A DNA stretch of 64,000 nucleotides, from contig NZ_CP045851.1 of the NCBI RefSeq assembly GCF_009650215.1, positions 3,127,001 through 3,191,000 on the forward strand, given 5' to 3'. Below, piece after piece: positions 1 through 8,077 of this stretch; position 1 is the first letter of the stretch, and each line of letters begins with the position of its first letter. A program made the position numbers and the translations under genes. Under the pieces are notes generated by a model. It did not search any database. It was not told the origin of the DNA and saw nothing but the letters and a program-made list of their open reading frames with translations. The DNA is from Actinomarinicola tropica. Lineage in GTDB: Bacteria > Actinomycetota > Acidimicrobiia > Acidimicrobiales > SKKL01.

Positions 1-431
1 GTCACCAGCACGAGACCGGTGCCCGACATCACGGCGGTGGCGATCCGCCACCACCCCTCGCCGGGCTGCAGGTCGCCGAGGCCCAGGGTGAACACGCTGA
101 AGCCGACGAAGTACACCCGTCCCGAGAGAGACGCCGGGACGCCCGACGGCTCGCGGACCGCCCCCTCGGCGCTGGCGAACACGAGGGTCCACCCGACGAG
201 GGCCAGCGCGGTCCAGAGGACGAGGACCGAGGCGGCGACGGCCACGCCGGCGGCGCTCAGCGCGCGGTGGCCAGGGCGGCGGGCGTGGAGGGCGAGCGCA
301 CCCCGCCAGGCGGCGTCCGCGATGCGACTCGTCACCGGACCGGCGCCGCTCCCGGCGGCGAAGGTCGTCCACACGACGTCGACGATCGTGACGGCGAGGA
401 TCGCCAGGCCGAGCAGGATCAGGGCAGCCAT
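1..431 (-). CDS. Potassium channel family protein (3' part missing)
   Basis: The first 143 codons of a membrane protein that runs off the left edge. Hydrophobic stretches lie at about residues 2-20 and 61-86. The segment TLGLGD at residues 115-120 sits in an aromatic context (FVGFSVF) and matches the TxGxGD selectivity filter of two-TM potassium channels, so passive K+ conduction in the cell membrane is likely. The expected second pore helix and any cytosolic regulatory domain lie outside the window. The ATG is chosen because a TAGGGT hexamer ends 7 nt upstream with no ribosome binding site, which fits a leaderless mRNA. The gene follows the stress pair on the same strand but has its own promoter. 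The ion selectivity call rests on the filter alone. Confidence 0.75.
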   Translation of the reverse strand, partial: MAALILLGLAILAVTIVDVVWTTFAAGSGAGPVTSRIADAAWRGALALHARRPGHRALSAAGVAVAASVLVLWTALALVGWTLVFASAEGAVREPSGVPASLSGRVYFVGFSVFTLGLGDLQPGEGWWRIATAVMSGTGLVLV

Positions 432-438
432 CCCCCCG

Positions 439-444
439 ACCCTA
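439..444 (-). promoter_or_regulatory. Leaderless -10 hexamer of the potassium channel gene
   Basis: TAGGGT read on the minus strand, then a 7-nt spacer, then ATG at 431. There is no Shine-Dalgarno sequence, so transcription probably starts at or next to the start codon. This is inferred from position and motif only. Confidence 0.55.
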
Positions 445-454
445 CGGGCCGGGG

Positions 455-886
455 TCAGCCGACGTTCTTGTCGACGTGGACGATCCTCCGTCCCGTCACC
501 CGCTCGGTGTGCACGGCGACGACGTGGTCCTTCACGCCCTCGGCCCAGGGGCGGAGCCGACCGGCGTCGATCGTGGCGCGGCGCTCGGGATCGGTGACCT
601 CCTCGGCCCGTCCGGTGACGACCACGCTCCAGCCGGTGTGGTAGATCGGATCGGCCTCGTCGATCTCGAAGGCCACGACCTGGCCGCGCGCCGCGGCGTC
701 GAACTTGGTGCCGCTGGCCGTGCGGAAGAGCACCTCCTCGCCGTCCACCACGTAGTTGACGGGGAAGATCATCGGGTGGCCGCCCTCGACCACCGCGACC
801 CGTCCGACACCCGCGGCCCCGAGCAGCCGGAGGCACTCCTCGCGGCCGAGGACCTCGAGCCCGCTGCGATCGTCGATCAGACGCAT
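455..886 (-). CDS. Pyridoxamine 5'-phosphate oxidase-related FMN-binding protein
   Basis: A 143-residue split-barrel protein of the PNPOx-like family, of the type often labelled general stress or F420/FMN-binding. Family features are visible in order: the strand VGRVAVVEGGHPMIFPVNY, the core GEEVLFRTASGTK, and the WSVVVTGRAEEV region. It probably binds a flavin or deazaflavin and reduces or shields small redox substrates; the substrate cannot be read from the sequence. The ATG has an AGGAGG ribosome binding site 6 nt upstream. Only 15 nt separate it from the universal stress protein upstream, so the two form an operon. In actinomycetes this pairing is typical of hypoxia or dormancy regulons, which is an inference here because no DosR box was identified. 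Confidence 0.8.
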   Translation of the reverse strand: MRLIDDRSGLEVLGREECLRLLGAAGVGRVAVVEGGHPMIFPVNYVVDGEEVLFRTASGTKFDAAARGQVVAFEIDEADPIYHTGWSVVVTGRAEEVTDPERRATIDAGRLRPWAEGVKDHVVAVHTERVTGRRIVHVDKNVG

Positions 887-901
887 GGGTCGCCTCCTGG
901 G

Positions 902-1720
902 TCAGTCGTCGCCGACGTCGGCGGTGCGGGTGACGAGGACGAGCCCCGGGTGGTCGTGGACGACCTCGCTGGCGACGCTCCCCGCGACGACGCGCGCCAG
1001 GCCGGTCCGACCGTGGGTGGCCAGGGCGATGGTGCTGCAGCCGCGCTGGGCGGCGAACCGGACGATCTCGGCGGCGGGGTCCGAGCCGTGCAGGACCTCC
1101 CAGTCCACCGAGGGCACCTCGCGCGGCATGGCGCCGGCGATGCGCTCGACGTACGCCTCCTCGACCATGTCCCCGCCGGCGTCGCGGACCTTTGCGGCGT
1201 CGGAGGGGTCCCCGACCGTCACGATCCACATGCCGACGCCGAGCGCCGTCGCCCACGAGGCGGCCAGCGGGAGGATCGACTCCGACCGGTGGCTGCCGTC
1301 GAGCGGCACGAGGACGGGCCCGGGGACGGTGGCGTCGGGCGCCGACGACGGACCGACCAGCACGAAGGGCCCGCCGACCTCGCGGAGGGCCTCCTCGGCG
1401 ACCGAGCCGAACAGGGCGCGGCCGATCCCGCCACGCCCGTGCGTCGTCATGCAGACGACGGCGCCGGCACGGGCGGACACCGCGTCGCGGAGAGCGCCCA
1501 CGGGGCCGTTCAGCGGGTCGAGGACGATCTCGCCGCGCGGCGCGCCCAGGGCCTCGAGCCGCTCCGAGAGGTCCGTGCGGGCGAGGTCGACGTCGTCGGG
1601 GTGGACCGCCTGGAGCAGCACCAGTGCGGCGTCCATGCGCCGCGCCAGGTCCGCGGCGGGCGCCAGCGCGGCGTCCGCCAGCTCCGACCCGTCGATGGGG
1701 ACGATCACGTTCTCGAACAT
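902..1720 (-). CDS. Universal stress protein, tandem UspA domains
   Basis: A 272-residue cytosolic protein with two UspA domains (about 1-140 and 141-272). Each begins with a beta strand carrying the conserved Asp (VIVPIDGS; VLVPLDGS) and ends with the nucleotide-binding loop GRGG...GS or GRTG...GS, so ATP-binding type UspA modules are likely. Such tandem proteins act in stress survival and growth slowdown in actinomycetes. The inner ATG at 1720 is preferred over an upstream in-frame start because GAGGAGC lies 5 nt before it and the protein then begins MFENVIVP, the usual family start. First gene of an operon with the downstream PNPOx-like protein. Confidence 0.9.
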   Translation of the reverse strand: MFENVIVPIDGSELADAALAPAADLARRMDAALVLLQAVHPDDVDLARTDLSERLEALGAPRGEIVLDPLNGPVGALRDAVSARAGAVVCMTTHGRGGIGRALFGSVAEEALREVGGPFVLVGPSSAPDATVPGPVLVPLDGSHRSESILPLAASWATALGVGMWIVTVGDPSDAAKVRDAGGDMVEEAYVERIAGAMPREVPSVDWEVLHGSDPAAEIVRFAAQRGCSTIALATHGRTGLARVVAGSVASEVVHDHPGLVLVTRTADVGDD

Positions 1721-1785
1721 GTGAGCTCCTCTCGGCTCCACCGTGCCGTGGCGACGGTCACCGCGGCAAGGGTCGAAGGTCCCCG

Positions 1786-3240
1786 TCAGCCGGCGCGGTC
1801 GGCCTGGAGGGCCGACCGGCGCACCTTGCCGGCGTCGTCACGGACCGGCACGTCGACGCGCTCGAAGCTGCGGGGGATCTTGTAGCGGACGAGCCGTTCG
1901 GCGAGGAACGCCCGCAGGTCGTCGTCGGATGGTTCCGGGGCGGACGGGTCGAGGTGCACGACGGCGTGGACCACGTTGCCGAGGTCCTCGTCGGGTAGCC
2001 CGATGACGGCGCAGGACGAGACCGCCGGGTGCTCGTCGAGGGCGGCCTCGACCTCGGCGGGGTACACGTTCGACCCCCCGGTGAGGATCATGTCCTTCAT
2101 GCGGTCCGCGAGGTACAGGTAGCCGTCCTCGTCGATGGCGCCCATGTCGCCGAGCGACTCCCACCCGTCGCGGGATCTGGCCTCGGCCCCGATGTAGCGG
2201 TAGGTGCGGGGCCGATCGGGGTCGATCCGCATCCACAGCTCCCCCACCTCGCCCGGCGGCAGCTCGTGGCCGTCGTCGTCGCAGATCTTCATCGAGCACG
2301 GCGCCGGCCGGCCCACCGACCCGGGGTGGTCGAGCCACTCCTGGCCGCTGATGATCGTGACGCCCTGGGCCTCGGTGCCGGCGTAGAGCTCCCAGACGCG
2401 CTCCGGTCCGAGCCACCCGATCCACTCCCGCTTCAGCCACGGCGGGCACGGGGCACCGAGGTGGAGGATGCCCTCGAGCGACGACACGTCGCGACCCGTG
2501 CGCACGTCCTCGGGCAGCCGCCAGATGCGGTGCATCATCGTCGGGACGAGCAGCATCCAGGTGACCCGGTGCTCCTCGACGAGGCGGAGGCACTCCGCGG
2601 CGTCGAAGCGCGTCATGACGATGAGGTGGGCGCCGGTGAAGAGACCGTTCATCGAGAACATGAACGGGGCGTTGTGGTACAGCGGGCCGGGCACCAGCTG
2701 GACCCCGCCGAGACCCTGGCCGAACGGGCGGGGCTGCTCCGGGTCGGTCACGCCGGCGGCGCCCGAGACGATGATCTTCGGACGCCCGGTGCTCCCGCCG
2801 GACGTCGGCGCCTTGAGGGCCGACGCCGTGCGCTCCGGCAGCGGCCCGTCGGCGAGGGCGGGGTCGGGCGAGAACCCGGGCGGGAGGCAGCGGCGCGACC
2901 CGTGGGCGCCGGGCTCGACCCCGACGACGATCGGCGGGTCGACGAGCTCGACGATCGCCTCCCGCTCGCGGAACGGCAGCCGAGCCGACACCGGCTGGGG
3001 CGTCGCGCCGAGCTTCCACGTGGCGATGCAGGCCTCGTAGAACTCGATGCCGTTGGGCAGCCCGATCGTGACGAGGTCGTCCTGGCCGACGCCCATCGCC
3101 TCGTAGGCCCGGGCCAGCCGGTTGGTGGCGCGGTCCAGCTCCTGCCACGTGACCGTCCGATCCTCGTGCGTGATCGCCGGGCGGTCCGGGTGGCGTGCGG
3201 CGAGCCACCCCACCGCGGTCCCGATCGGCATCTCCGACAT
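1786..3240 (-). CDS. AMP-dependent acyl-CoA synthetase
   Basis: A 484-residue member of the adenylate-forming ANL superfamily that should activate a carboxylic acid to acyl-AMP and then acyl-CoA. The phosphate-binding loop TSGGSTGRPK lies at about residues 146-155, the adenine-binding segment ELYAGTEAQG in the middle, the hinge YLADRMKDMILTGG late, and the catalytic lysine in DDAGKVRR near the C-terminus. The double-glycine loop SGGSTG is the variant seen in actinobacterial steroid- or bile-acid-type CoA ligases, but the substrate is not determined by this. The start MSEMPIG is preferred because the sequence upstream loses homology-like character and a GAGGGGG site lies just before the ATG. 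It stands divergent from the DUF983 gene. Confidence 0.85.
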   Translation of the reverse strand: MSEMPIGTAVGWLAARHPDRPAITHEDRTVTWQELDRATNRLARAYEAMGVGQDDLVTIGLPNGIEFYEACIATWKLGATPQPVSARLPFREREAIVELVDPPIVVGVEPGAHGSRRCLPPGFSPDPALADGPLPERTASALKAPTSGGSTGRPKIIVSGAAGVTDPEQPRPFGQGLGGVQLVPGPLYHNAPFMFSMNGLFTGAHLIVMTRFDAAECLRLVEEHRVTWMLLVPTMMHRIWRLPEDVRTGRDVSSLEGILHLGAPCPPWLKREWIGWLGPERVWELYAGTEAQGVTIISGQEWLDHPGSVGRPAPCSMKICDDDGHELPPGEVGELWMRIDPDRPRTYRYIGAEARSRDGWESLGDMGAIDEDGYLYLADRMKDMILTGGSNVYPAEVEAALDEHPAVSSCAVIGLPDEDLGNVVHAVVHLDPSAPEPSDDDLRAFLAERLVRYKIPRSFERVDVPVRDDAGKVRRSALQADRAG

Positions 3241-3325
3241 GCATCCCCCTCGTCCCCGGACCGGCACCGACGCCGGCCTCCGCGCCACGATGCCATGCCC
3301 CGGGGGCCCGGGCATGATGGGCGGG

Positions 3326-3787
3326 ATGCCGCCCGACCCCGACCCCGACGCCCACGTCGCTCCCGACCTGCCGCCGCTGACGATCCCCGTCGTGTTCGGG
3401 AGGGCGCTGCGACGGCGCTGCCCGGTGTGCGGCGGCGGCGGCATCTTCCGGCGGTGGCTGCACCTCGTCGAGCGGTGCCCGACCTGCGGGTTCAGGTTCG
3501 AGCGCATCGAGGGCCACTGGCTCGGCAGCCTCGCCGTCAACTCGGTGGCCAGCTTCGGGATCCTGCTGCTCGTGCTCGTCGTGGCGTTCGCCGCCTCCTA
3601 CCCCGACCCCTCGATCCCGGTCCTGCTCGGGGTCACGGTCGGCGCGGCGATCTTCCTCCCCCCCTTCCTGTTCCCGTACAGCAAGACGACCTGGACCGCC
3701 GCCGACCTGATCGCCCGACCGCTCACGCCCGACGACCTCGTCGATCCCCGCTACTGGCCGCCGCAACGCCCGCCACGCCGGCGCTGA
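3326..3787 (+). CDS. DUF983 family membrane protein
   Basis: A 153-residue protein with two CxxC pairs (CPVCGGGG and CPTCGF) forming a zinc-ribbon-like head, followed by GHWLGS and two transmembrane segments (about 75-95 and 103-122), then FPYSKTTW. This is the DUF983 layout. Function is unknown; homologues in proteobacteria sit near cytochrome oxidase genes, which is not the case here. The start at 3326 is chosen because CATGAT ends 7 nt before it, as in other leaderless genes of the window; in-frame ATGs at 3314 and 3317 are alternatives. It is divergent from the acyl-CoA synthetase and its 3' end is 7 nt from the convergent second acyl-CoA synthetase. Confidence 0.8.
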   Translation: MPPDPDPDAHVAPDLPPLTIPVVFGRALRRRCPVCGGGGIFRRWLHLVERCPTCGFRFERIEGHWLGSLAVNSVASFGILLLVLVVAFAASYPDPSIPVLLGVTVGAAIFLPPFLFPYSKTTWTAADLIARPLTPDDLVDPRYWPPQRPPRRR

Positions 3788-3794
3788 CCCGGCG

Positions 3795-5462
3795 TCAGTC
3801 CTCGCGGGGGCTGTCGGCGGCGGGGTCGAGCAGCTGGCGGCGCAGCACCTTCCCGGTGGGGTTGCGCGGCAGCCGATCGTGGACGACGACCTCACGGGGC
3901 ACCTTGTAGTTGGCCAGGTTCTCGCGGACCCACCCGCGGAGCGCCTCGTGATCGGCGGATGCACCGTCGACGAGGACGACGTGGGCGGCGAGGCGCTGGC
4001 CGAACTCGGGGTCGGGGACGCCGACGACCGCGGCGTCGACCACCTCGTCGTGGCGGAGCAGGACCTCCTCGACCTCGCTCGGGACGACGTTCTCCCCGCC
4101 GGAGATGATCATGTCGTCCTCGCGACCCTCGACGTAGAGGTGCCCGCCGGCGATCCGCCCGACGTCCCCGGTGCTCATGTAGCCGTCGACCACCTGCTTG
4201 GTGCCCCCGCCGGTGTAGCCCTCGAAGGCCATGCCGCTGCGCACGAAGATGCGCCCGCTGGCCCCGGCCGGCACGTCGTGGTCGCGGTCGTCGAGGAGGC
4301 GGACCTCGATGCCGGGCAGGACCGGCCCGGCGGTGTCGGCATGGGCACGCAGCTCCGACGGGCCCGCGAGGGCGACCGCCGCCACCTCGGTGGAGCCGTA
4401 GAGGCTGTAGAGGTTCTCGCCGAAGGCGTCCATCCACCGGTGCGCGAGCCCGCCGGGCAGCGCCGACCCGGAGAGGAAGACCACCCGCAGCGACCCGGTG
4501 TCGTACCGGACCCGGCGGTCGAGCGGCAGCTCGAGGATCCGTTGCAGCATCACCGGTACCGCAACGAACGTGCCGACGCCGTGGCGGTCGATGGCGGCGA
4601 GGGCGTCCTCGGGGTCGAACCGCTCGCGGAGGACCATGGGCGAGGCCATCAGTGCGGCGGTGATGAAGCCCGAGAGGCCCCACGTGTGGAAGAGCGGGGC
4701 GCTGACGAGGGTGGGGTCCCCGGAGCGGAGGGGCACCTTGGTGAGCACGCCGGCCTGGGAACCGGCTCCGCTGCGGGACCCGGCGCGGGCCGTCGAGCGC
4801 CGGGCACCCTTCGGGGTCCCCGTCGTCCCGGAGCTGAGGATCGTCACCTCGCCGGGGGCGGCGGGCGGCGCCGGCGGGGTCGAGGGACCGGCGGCCACCA
4901 GGTCGTCGAACGTCGGCGTCCCGTCGGGGGGCGCGGCGTCCGCCGACGTCCACGCGACGGCGCGGGGTGTCGCGGCGAGGCCCGCGGCGTCCACCACGTC
5001 GTCGAACGACGCGTCGTGGGCCAGCGCGGTGACGCCCTCCCGGGCGACCACCTCGGCGAGCTGCGGCGCGGCGAAGCCGGTGTTGAGCAGGACGACGTCG
5101 GCGCCGAGCTTCGACGCCGCCACGACCGACTCGACGAAGCCCCGGTGGTTGCGGCAGAGGACGCCGACCGTGCTCCCGGCGTCGACGCCGATGCGTGCAA
5201 GCCCGTGGGCGAGGGCGTTCGTGCGGTGGTCGAGCTCGGCCCACGTGAGCGTCCCGCGCTCGTCGACGACCGCCGTGCGGTCGGGATGGCGGGCGGCGGC
5301 GGCAGCCACGAGCCCCGCCGTGGTCGGGCCCCGCTCGCGCAGCGCCCGTGCCATCCGGACGAAGCGGTCCGGTCGCACCGGGTTCAGCAGGCCAGTGCGG
5401 GCCACGGCCGTGAGCGTGCCGACCGCGTCCACCACGCCGGTGATCCGTTCGCGTGTCCCCAC
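3795..5462 (-). CDS. Long-chain acyl-CoA synthetase, FadD12-like
   Basis: A 555-residue ANL-superfamily ligase. An N-terminal extension with RFVRMARALRERGPT is followed by the adenylation domain. The P-loop SSGTTGTPKG lies at about residue 210, the substrate-pocket segment APLFHTWGLSGF follows, then YGSTEVA, the hinge YVEGREDDMIISGGENV, and the catalytic lysine in NPTGKVLRR. The length and N-terminal extension match the mycobacterial FadD12 type, which activates fatty acids for degradation or lipid synthesis; chain length cannot be assigned. The GTG start is supported by GGGAGG 8 nt upstream. It converges on DUF983 and precedes the nitroreductase on the same strand without overlap. Confidence 0.85.
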   Translation of the reverse strand: MGTRERITGVVDAVGTLTAVARTGLLNPVRPDRFVRMARALRERGPTTAGLVAAAAARHPDRTAVVDERGTLTWAELDHRTNALAHGLARIGVDAGSTVGVLCRNHRGFVESVVAASKLGADVVLLNTGFAAPQLAEVVAREGVTALAHDASFDDVVDAAGLAATPRAVAWTSADAAPPDGTPTFDDLVAAGPSTPPAPPAAPGEVTILSSGTTGTPKGARRSTARAGSRSGAGSQAGVLTKVPLRSGDPTLVSAPLFHTWGLSGFITAALMASPMVLRERFDPEDALAAIDRHGVGTFVAVPVMLQRILELPLDRRVRYDTGSLRVVFLSGSALPGGLAHRWMDAFGENLYSLYGSTEVAAVALAGPSELRAHADTAGPVLPGIEVRLLDDRDHDVPAGASGRIFVRSGMAFEGYTGGGTKQVVDGYMSTGDVGRIAGGHLYVEGREDDMIISGGENVVPSEVEEVLLRHDEVVDAAVVGVPDPEFGQRLAAHVVLVDGASADHEALRGWVRENLANYKVPREVVVHDRLPRNPTGKVLRRQLLDPAADSPRED

Positions 5463-5529
5463 CGACAGCCCTCCCCCGTCGTCCGGCGCCGACGACGGTA
5501 CCGCTCCGGACGGCGACGTGCCCGGGCCG

Positions 5530-6129
5530 TCAGCCGTCGAGGTAGGCGATCTCCGGCTCCGGTCGCAGCGGGACCTCCACGTCCCCGGCGGGCCAGCCGA
5601 GGTAGACCAGCGCGACGATCCGGTCGTCGTCGCCGAAGCCGCACATCTCGCGCACCCGCGACGAGCGCAGCGGTGCGCCGGACGCCCAGAACGAGGCCAG
5701 GCCGGCGGCGGTGGCGCCGAGCAGGAACGTCTGCACCGCGGCCGCGACCGCGTCGCGGTTCTCGGCGTGCAGCTCGGGGTCGGGGTGCGGCGCGGCGGCG
5801 ACCATCACGATCGTCGGGGCCCGCAGGTACTTCACGAGCGCCTTCTCGAGCTTGGCCTCGTCGTGGACGCCCTCGTCGATGAGCTGCTCGGCGGTGAGCT
5901 CACCCAGGCGACGTCGGGCGTCGCCCGTGAGCACGGCGAAGCGCCACGGCCAGGTCTTCTTGTGGTTGGGGGCCCACGTCGCCAGGCGGCACAGGCGCGC
6001 GACGAGGTCGGCGGGGACCGGGCGCTCCCTGTCCATGAGCAGGCTCGTGCGCCGGCGGGTGACGAGGTCGGAGAAGACCGCGAGCTCGGCGAGGCGCTCG
6101 TCCGCGCCCTGGATGGGGTCCGAGGACAT
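5530..6129 (-). CDS. Nitroreductase family flavoprotein
   Basis: A 199-residue FMN-dependent nitroreductase-like oxidoreductase. The N-terminal RRRTSLLMDRERPVP matches the FMN-phosphate-binding arginine/serine motif, followed by the APNHKKTWPWRF segment and the late loop with GLASFWASG and VALVYLGWPAG. Expected role is NAD(P)H-dependent reduction of nitro compounds, quinones or flavins in the cytosol; the substrate is unknown. The ATG at 6129 is chosen because TAACGT ends 7 nt upstream, giving a leaderless mRNA. The start codon is 20 bp from the GTG of the divergent L-2-hydroxyglutarate oxidase gene, and the two -10 hexamers overlap. Confidence 0.85.
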   Translation of the reverse strand: MSSDPIQGADERLAELAVFSDLVTRRRTSLLMDRERPVPADLVARLCRLATWAPNHKKTWPWRFAVLTGDARRRLGELTAEQLIDEGVHDEAKLEKALVKYLRAPTIVMVAAAPHPDPELHAENRDAVAAAVQTFLLGATAAGLASFWASGAPLRSSRVREMCGFGDDDRIVALVYLGWPAGDVEVPLRPEPEIAYLDG

Positions 6130-6135
6130 CGTGGC

Positions 6136-6142
6136 TACGTTA
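6136..6142. promoter_or_regulatory. Overlapping divergent -10 hexamers
   Basis: The 7-bp sequence TACGTTA gives TACGTT on the plus strand (8 nt before the GTG at 6150) and TAACGT on the minus strand (7 nt before the ATG at 6129). Both flanking genes lack a ribosome binding site, so both may be leaderless and compete for one polymerase site. Confidence 0.55.
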
Positions 6143-6149
6143 CCGAGGC

Positions 6150-7355
6150 GTGCCCACCCCACCTCTCGACGCCGACGTCCTGGTCGTCGGCGCCGGCATC
6201 GTCGGCCTGGCCACGGCGCGGGCGCTCCAGCACGCCGAACCCGCCCGCCGGGTCGTCGTGGTCGACAAGGAGCCCGACGTGGCGTGGCACCAGACGGGGC
6301 GCAACTCCGGGGTGGTGCACTCGGGCGTCTACTACCGCCCCGGTTCGCTGAAGGCCCGCCTCGTCGCCGAGGGCCGCGCCGAGCTGAGGGACCTGTGCCG
6401 CGACCGCGGCCTCCCCTTCGTCGCGTGCGGCAAGCTCGTCGTGGCGACCCGACGCCAGGAGCTCGACGCCCTCGACGAGATCGAGCGACGGGCCGAGGCG
6501 AACGGCGTGGCGGTGGAGCGGCTGGGCCCGGAGGGCATCCGCGAGGTGGAGCCGCACGCCGCCGGTCTCGCCGCCCTGCGGGTCCCGAGCGCCGCGGTCG
6601 TCGACTTCGGGGCCGTCGCCCGGGCGTTGGCCGACGACGTCCGAGCGGACGGCGAGGTGCGTCTCGGCGCCGCGGTCGATGCCCTGCGGCCGACGAGCGC
6701 AGCGGTCGAGGTCGACGTCGGGGACACCACCCTGCGAGCGGGTCAGGTGGTGAACTGCGCGGGCCTGCACGCCGACGTCCTCGCTCGCCGTGCCGGCCAC
6801 CGCAGCGACGTCCGGATCGTGCCGTTCCGCGGCGAGTACCACGAGCTCGCGCCGCATCGTCGGGAACTGGTGCGAGCCCTGATCTACCCCGTCCCCGACC
6901 CCCGCTTCCCGTTCCTCGGCGTGCACCTCACCCGGATGGTCGACGGCAGCGTGCACGTCGGGCCGAACGCCGTCCTCGCCCTGGCGCGCGAGGGGTACCG
7001 CTGGCGCGACGTCGACCTGCGGGAGGTGCGCGAGCTCGCCGCGTCGCCGGCCCTGCGGGGCCTGGCCCGCCGCCACTGGCGCACCGGGGCCGGCGAGGTG
7101 GCGCGGTCCGCCAGCCGGCAGCTGGTGGCCCGCACCGTCCGACGACTCGTCCCCGGCGTCGGGGCCGACGACCTCGTCCGCGCCGGGGCCGGCGTGCGGG
7201 CCCAGGCGTGCCGTCCGGACGGCACGCTCGTCGACGACTTCGTGGTCGAGCGCTCCGGCCGGATCGTGCACGTGCTGAACGCCCCCTCGCCGGCGGCGAC
7301 GGCCTCCCTCGCCATCGGCCGGCACGTCGCCGGCCTCGTCGACCCACATTCCTGA
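6150..7355 (+). CDS. lhgO: L-2-hydroxyglutarate oxidase
   Basis: A 401-residue FAD-dependent oxidoreductase of the DAO family that oxidises L-2-hydroxyglutarate to 2-oxoglutarate, passing electrons to the quinone pool or oxygen. The dinucleotide-binding motif GAGIVGLATAR lies at residues 15-25. The LhgO-specific stretch HQTGRNSGVVHSGVYY follows, and then GSLKARL and CGKLVVAT. PFRGEYHEL and the C-terminal VRAQACRPDG also fit the family. The GTG start at 6150 fits a leaderless mRNA from TACGTT. Its stop codon lies inside a strong inverted repeat (7348-7372) that may end transcription before the peroxiredoxin gene. Confidence 0.87.
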   Translation: MPTPPLDADVLVVGAGIVGLATARALQHAEPARRVVVVDKEPDVAWHQTGRNSGVVHSGVYYRPGSLKARLVAEGRAELRDLCRDRGLPFVACGKLVVATRRQELDALDEIERRAEANGVAVERLGPEGIREVEPHAAGLAALRVPSAAVVDFGAVARALADDVRADGEVRLGAAVDALRPTSAAVEVDVGDTTLRAGQVVNCAGLHADVLARRAGHRSDVRIVPFRGEYHELAPHRRELVRALIYPVPDPRFPFLGVHLTRMVDGSVHVGPNAVLALAREGYRWRDVDLREVRELAASPALRGLARRHWRTGAGEVARSASRQLVARTVRRLVPGVGADDLVRAGAGVRAQACRPDGTLVDDFVVERSGRIVHVLNAPSPAATASLAIGRHVAGLVDPHS

Positions 7356-7372
7356 CCGGCCCGGTCGGGAAT
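7348..7372 (+). terminator. Hairpin overlapping the lhgO stop codon
   Basis: Arms at 7348-7359 and 7361-7372 pair at 11 of 12 positions around a single C. There is no T-run after it. The TGA stop of lhgO (7353-7355) lies within the left arm. A terminator or processing hairpin ahead of the peroxiredoxin promoter is the simplest reading. Confidence 0.5.
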
Positions 7373-7434
7373 CGGCGCGCCTGCGTTACGCTGCACCGCG
7401 AACCCGTACGACGCACCGACGAGAGGACGTCTCC

Positions 7435-8070
7435 ATGGCACTGCACATCGGCGACACCGCACCCGACTTCACCGCCGAGTCCACCGAGGGAACGATCAAC
7501 TTCCACGAGTACCTCGGCGACGGCTGGGGCGTGCTGTTCTCGCACCCCGCCGACTTCACGCCCGTGTGCACCACCGAGCTCGGCCGGGTGGCGGCCCTGA
7601 AGCCGGAGTGGGAGAAGCGCAACGTCAAGGTCCTCGGCCTCTCGGTCGACCCGCTCGACGACCACCAGCGCTGGAGCGGCGACATCGCCGAGACCCAGGG
7701 CACGGCGCTCAACTACCCGCTGATCGCCGACCCCGAGCGCAAGGTCGCCGACCTCTACGACATGGTCCCCCCGGCGGCGGAGAACAACCTGACCGTCCGC
7801 TCGGTCTTCGTCGTCGGACCGGACAAGAAGGTGAAGCTGATCATCACCTATCCGGCGAGCACCGGGCGCAACTTCGACGAGATCCTCCGCGTGATCGACT
7901 CGCTGCAGCTCACCGCCGACTACTCGGTGGCCACGCCGGTCGACTGGAAGGACGGCGACGACGTCATCATCGTCCCCGCCGTGTCGGACGAGGAGGCCAA
8001 GGAGCGCTTCCCGAAGGGGTTCACCGCCGTGAAGCCCTACCTCCGGACCACCCCGCAGCCCAACCGCTGA
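7435..8070 (+). CDS. 1-Cys peroxiredoxin (Prx6 type)
   Basis: A 211-residue thiol peroxidase that reduces H2O2, organic peroxides or peroxynitrite in the cytosol. The peroxidatic cysteine is Cys45 in HPADFTPVCTTE. It is the only cysteine in the protein, and the long C-terminal dimerisation region (VDWKDGDDVIIVP, FPKG) is that of the Prx6 subfamily, so recycling must come from an external thiol. The ATG has AGAGGACG upstream. A possible -10, TACGCT at 7387-7392, would give a leader of about 36 nt, so unlike its neighbours this gene appears to have a normal leader. Positioned after lhgO, separated by a hairpin. Confidence 0.92.
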   Translation: MALHIGDTAPDFTAESTEGTINFHEYLGDGWGVLFSHPADFTPVCTTELGRVAALKPEWEKRNVKVLGLSVDPLDDHQRWSGDIAETQGTALNYPLIADPERKVADLYDMVPPAAENNLTVRSVFVVGPDKKVKLIITYPASTGRNFDEILRVIDSLQLTADYSVATPVDWKDGDDVIIVPAVSDEEAKERFPKGFTAVKPYLRTTPQPNR

Positions 8071-8077
8071 CGCAGGG

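Noticed and set aside
476-1885. Long open frames on the strand opposite to clear genes, here and for example at 8441-10417, 30201-32282 and 59505-62153
   Set aside because: They mirror conserved genes and have Arg/Pro/Gly/Ala-rich translations without domains; open antisense frames are normal at this GC content.
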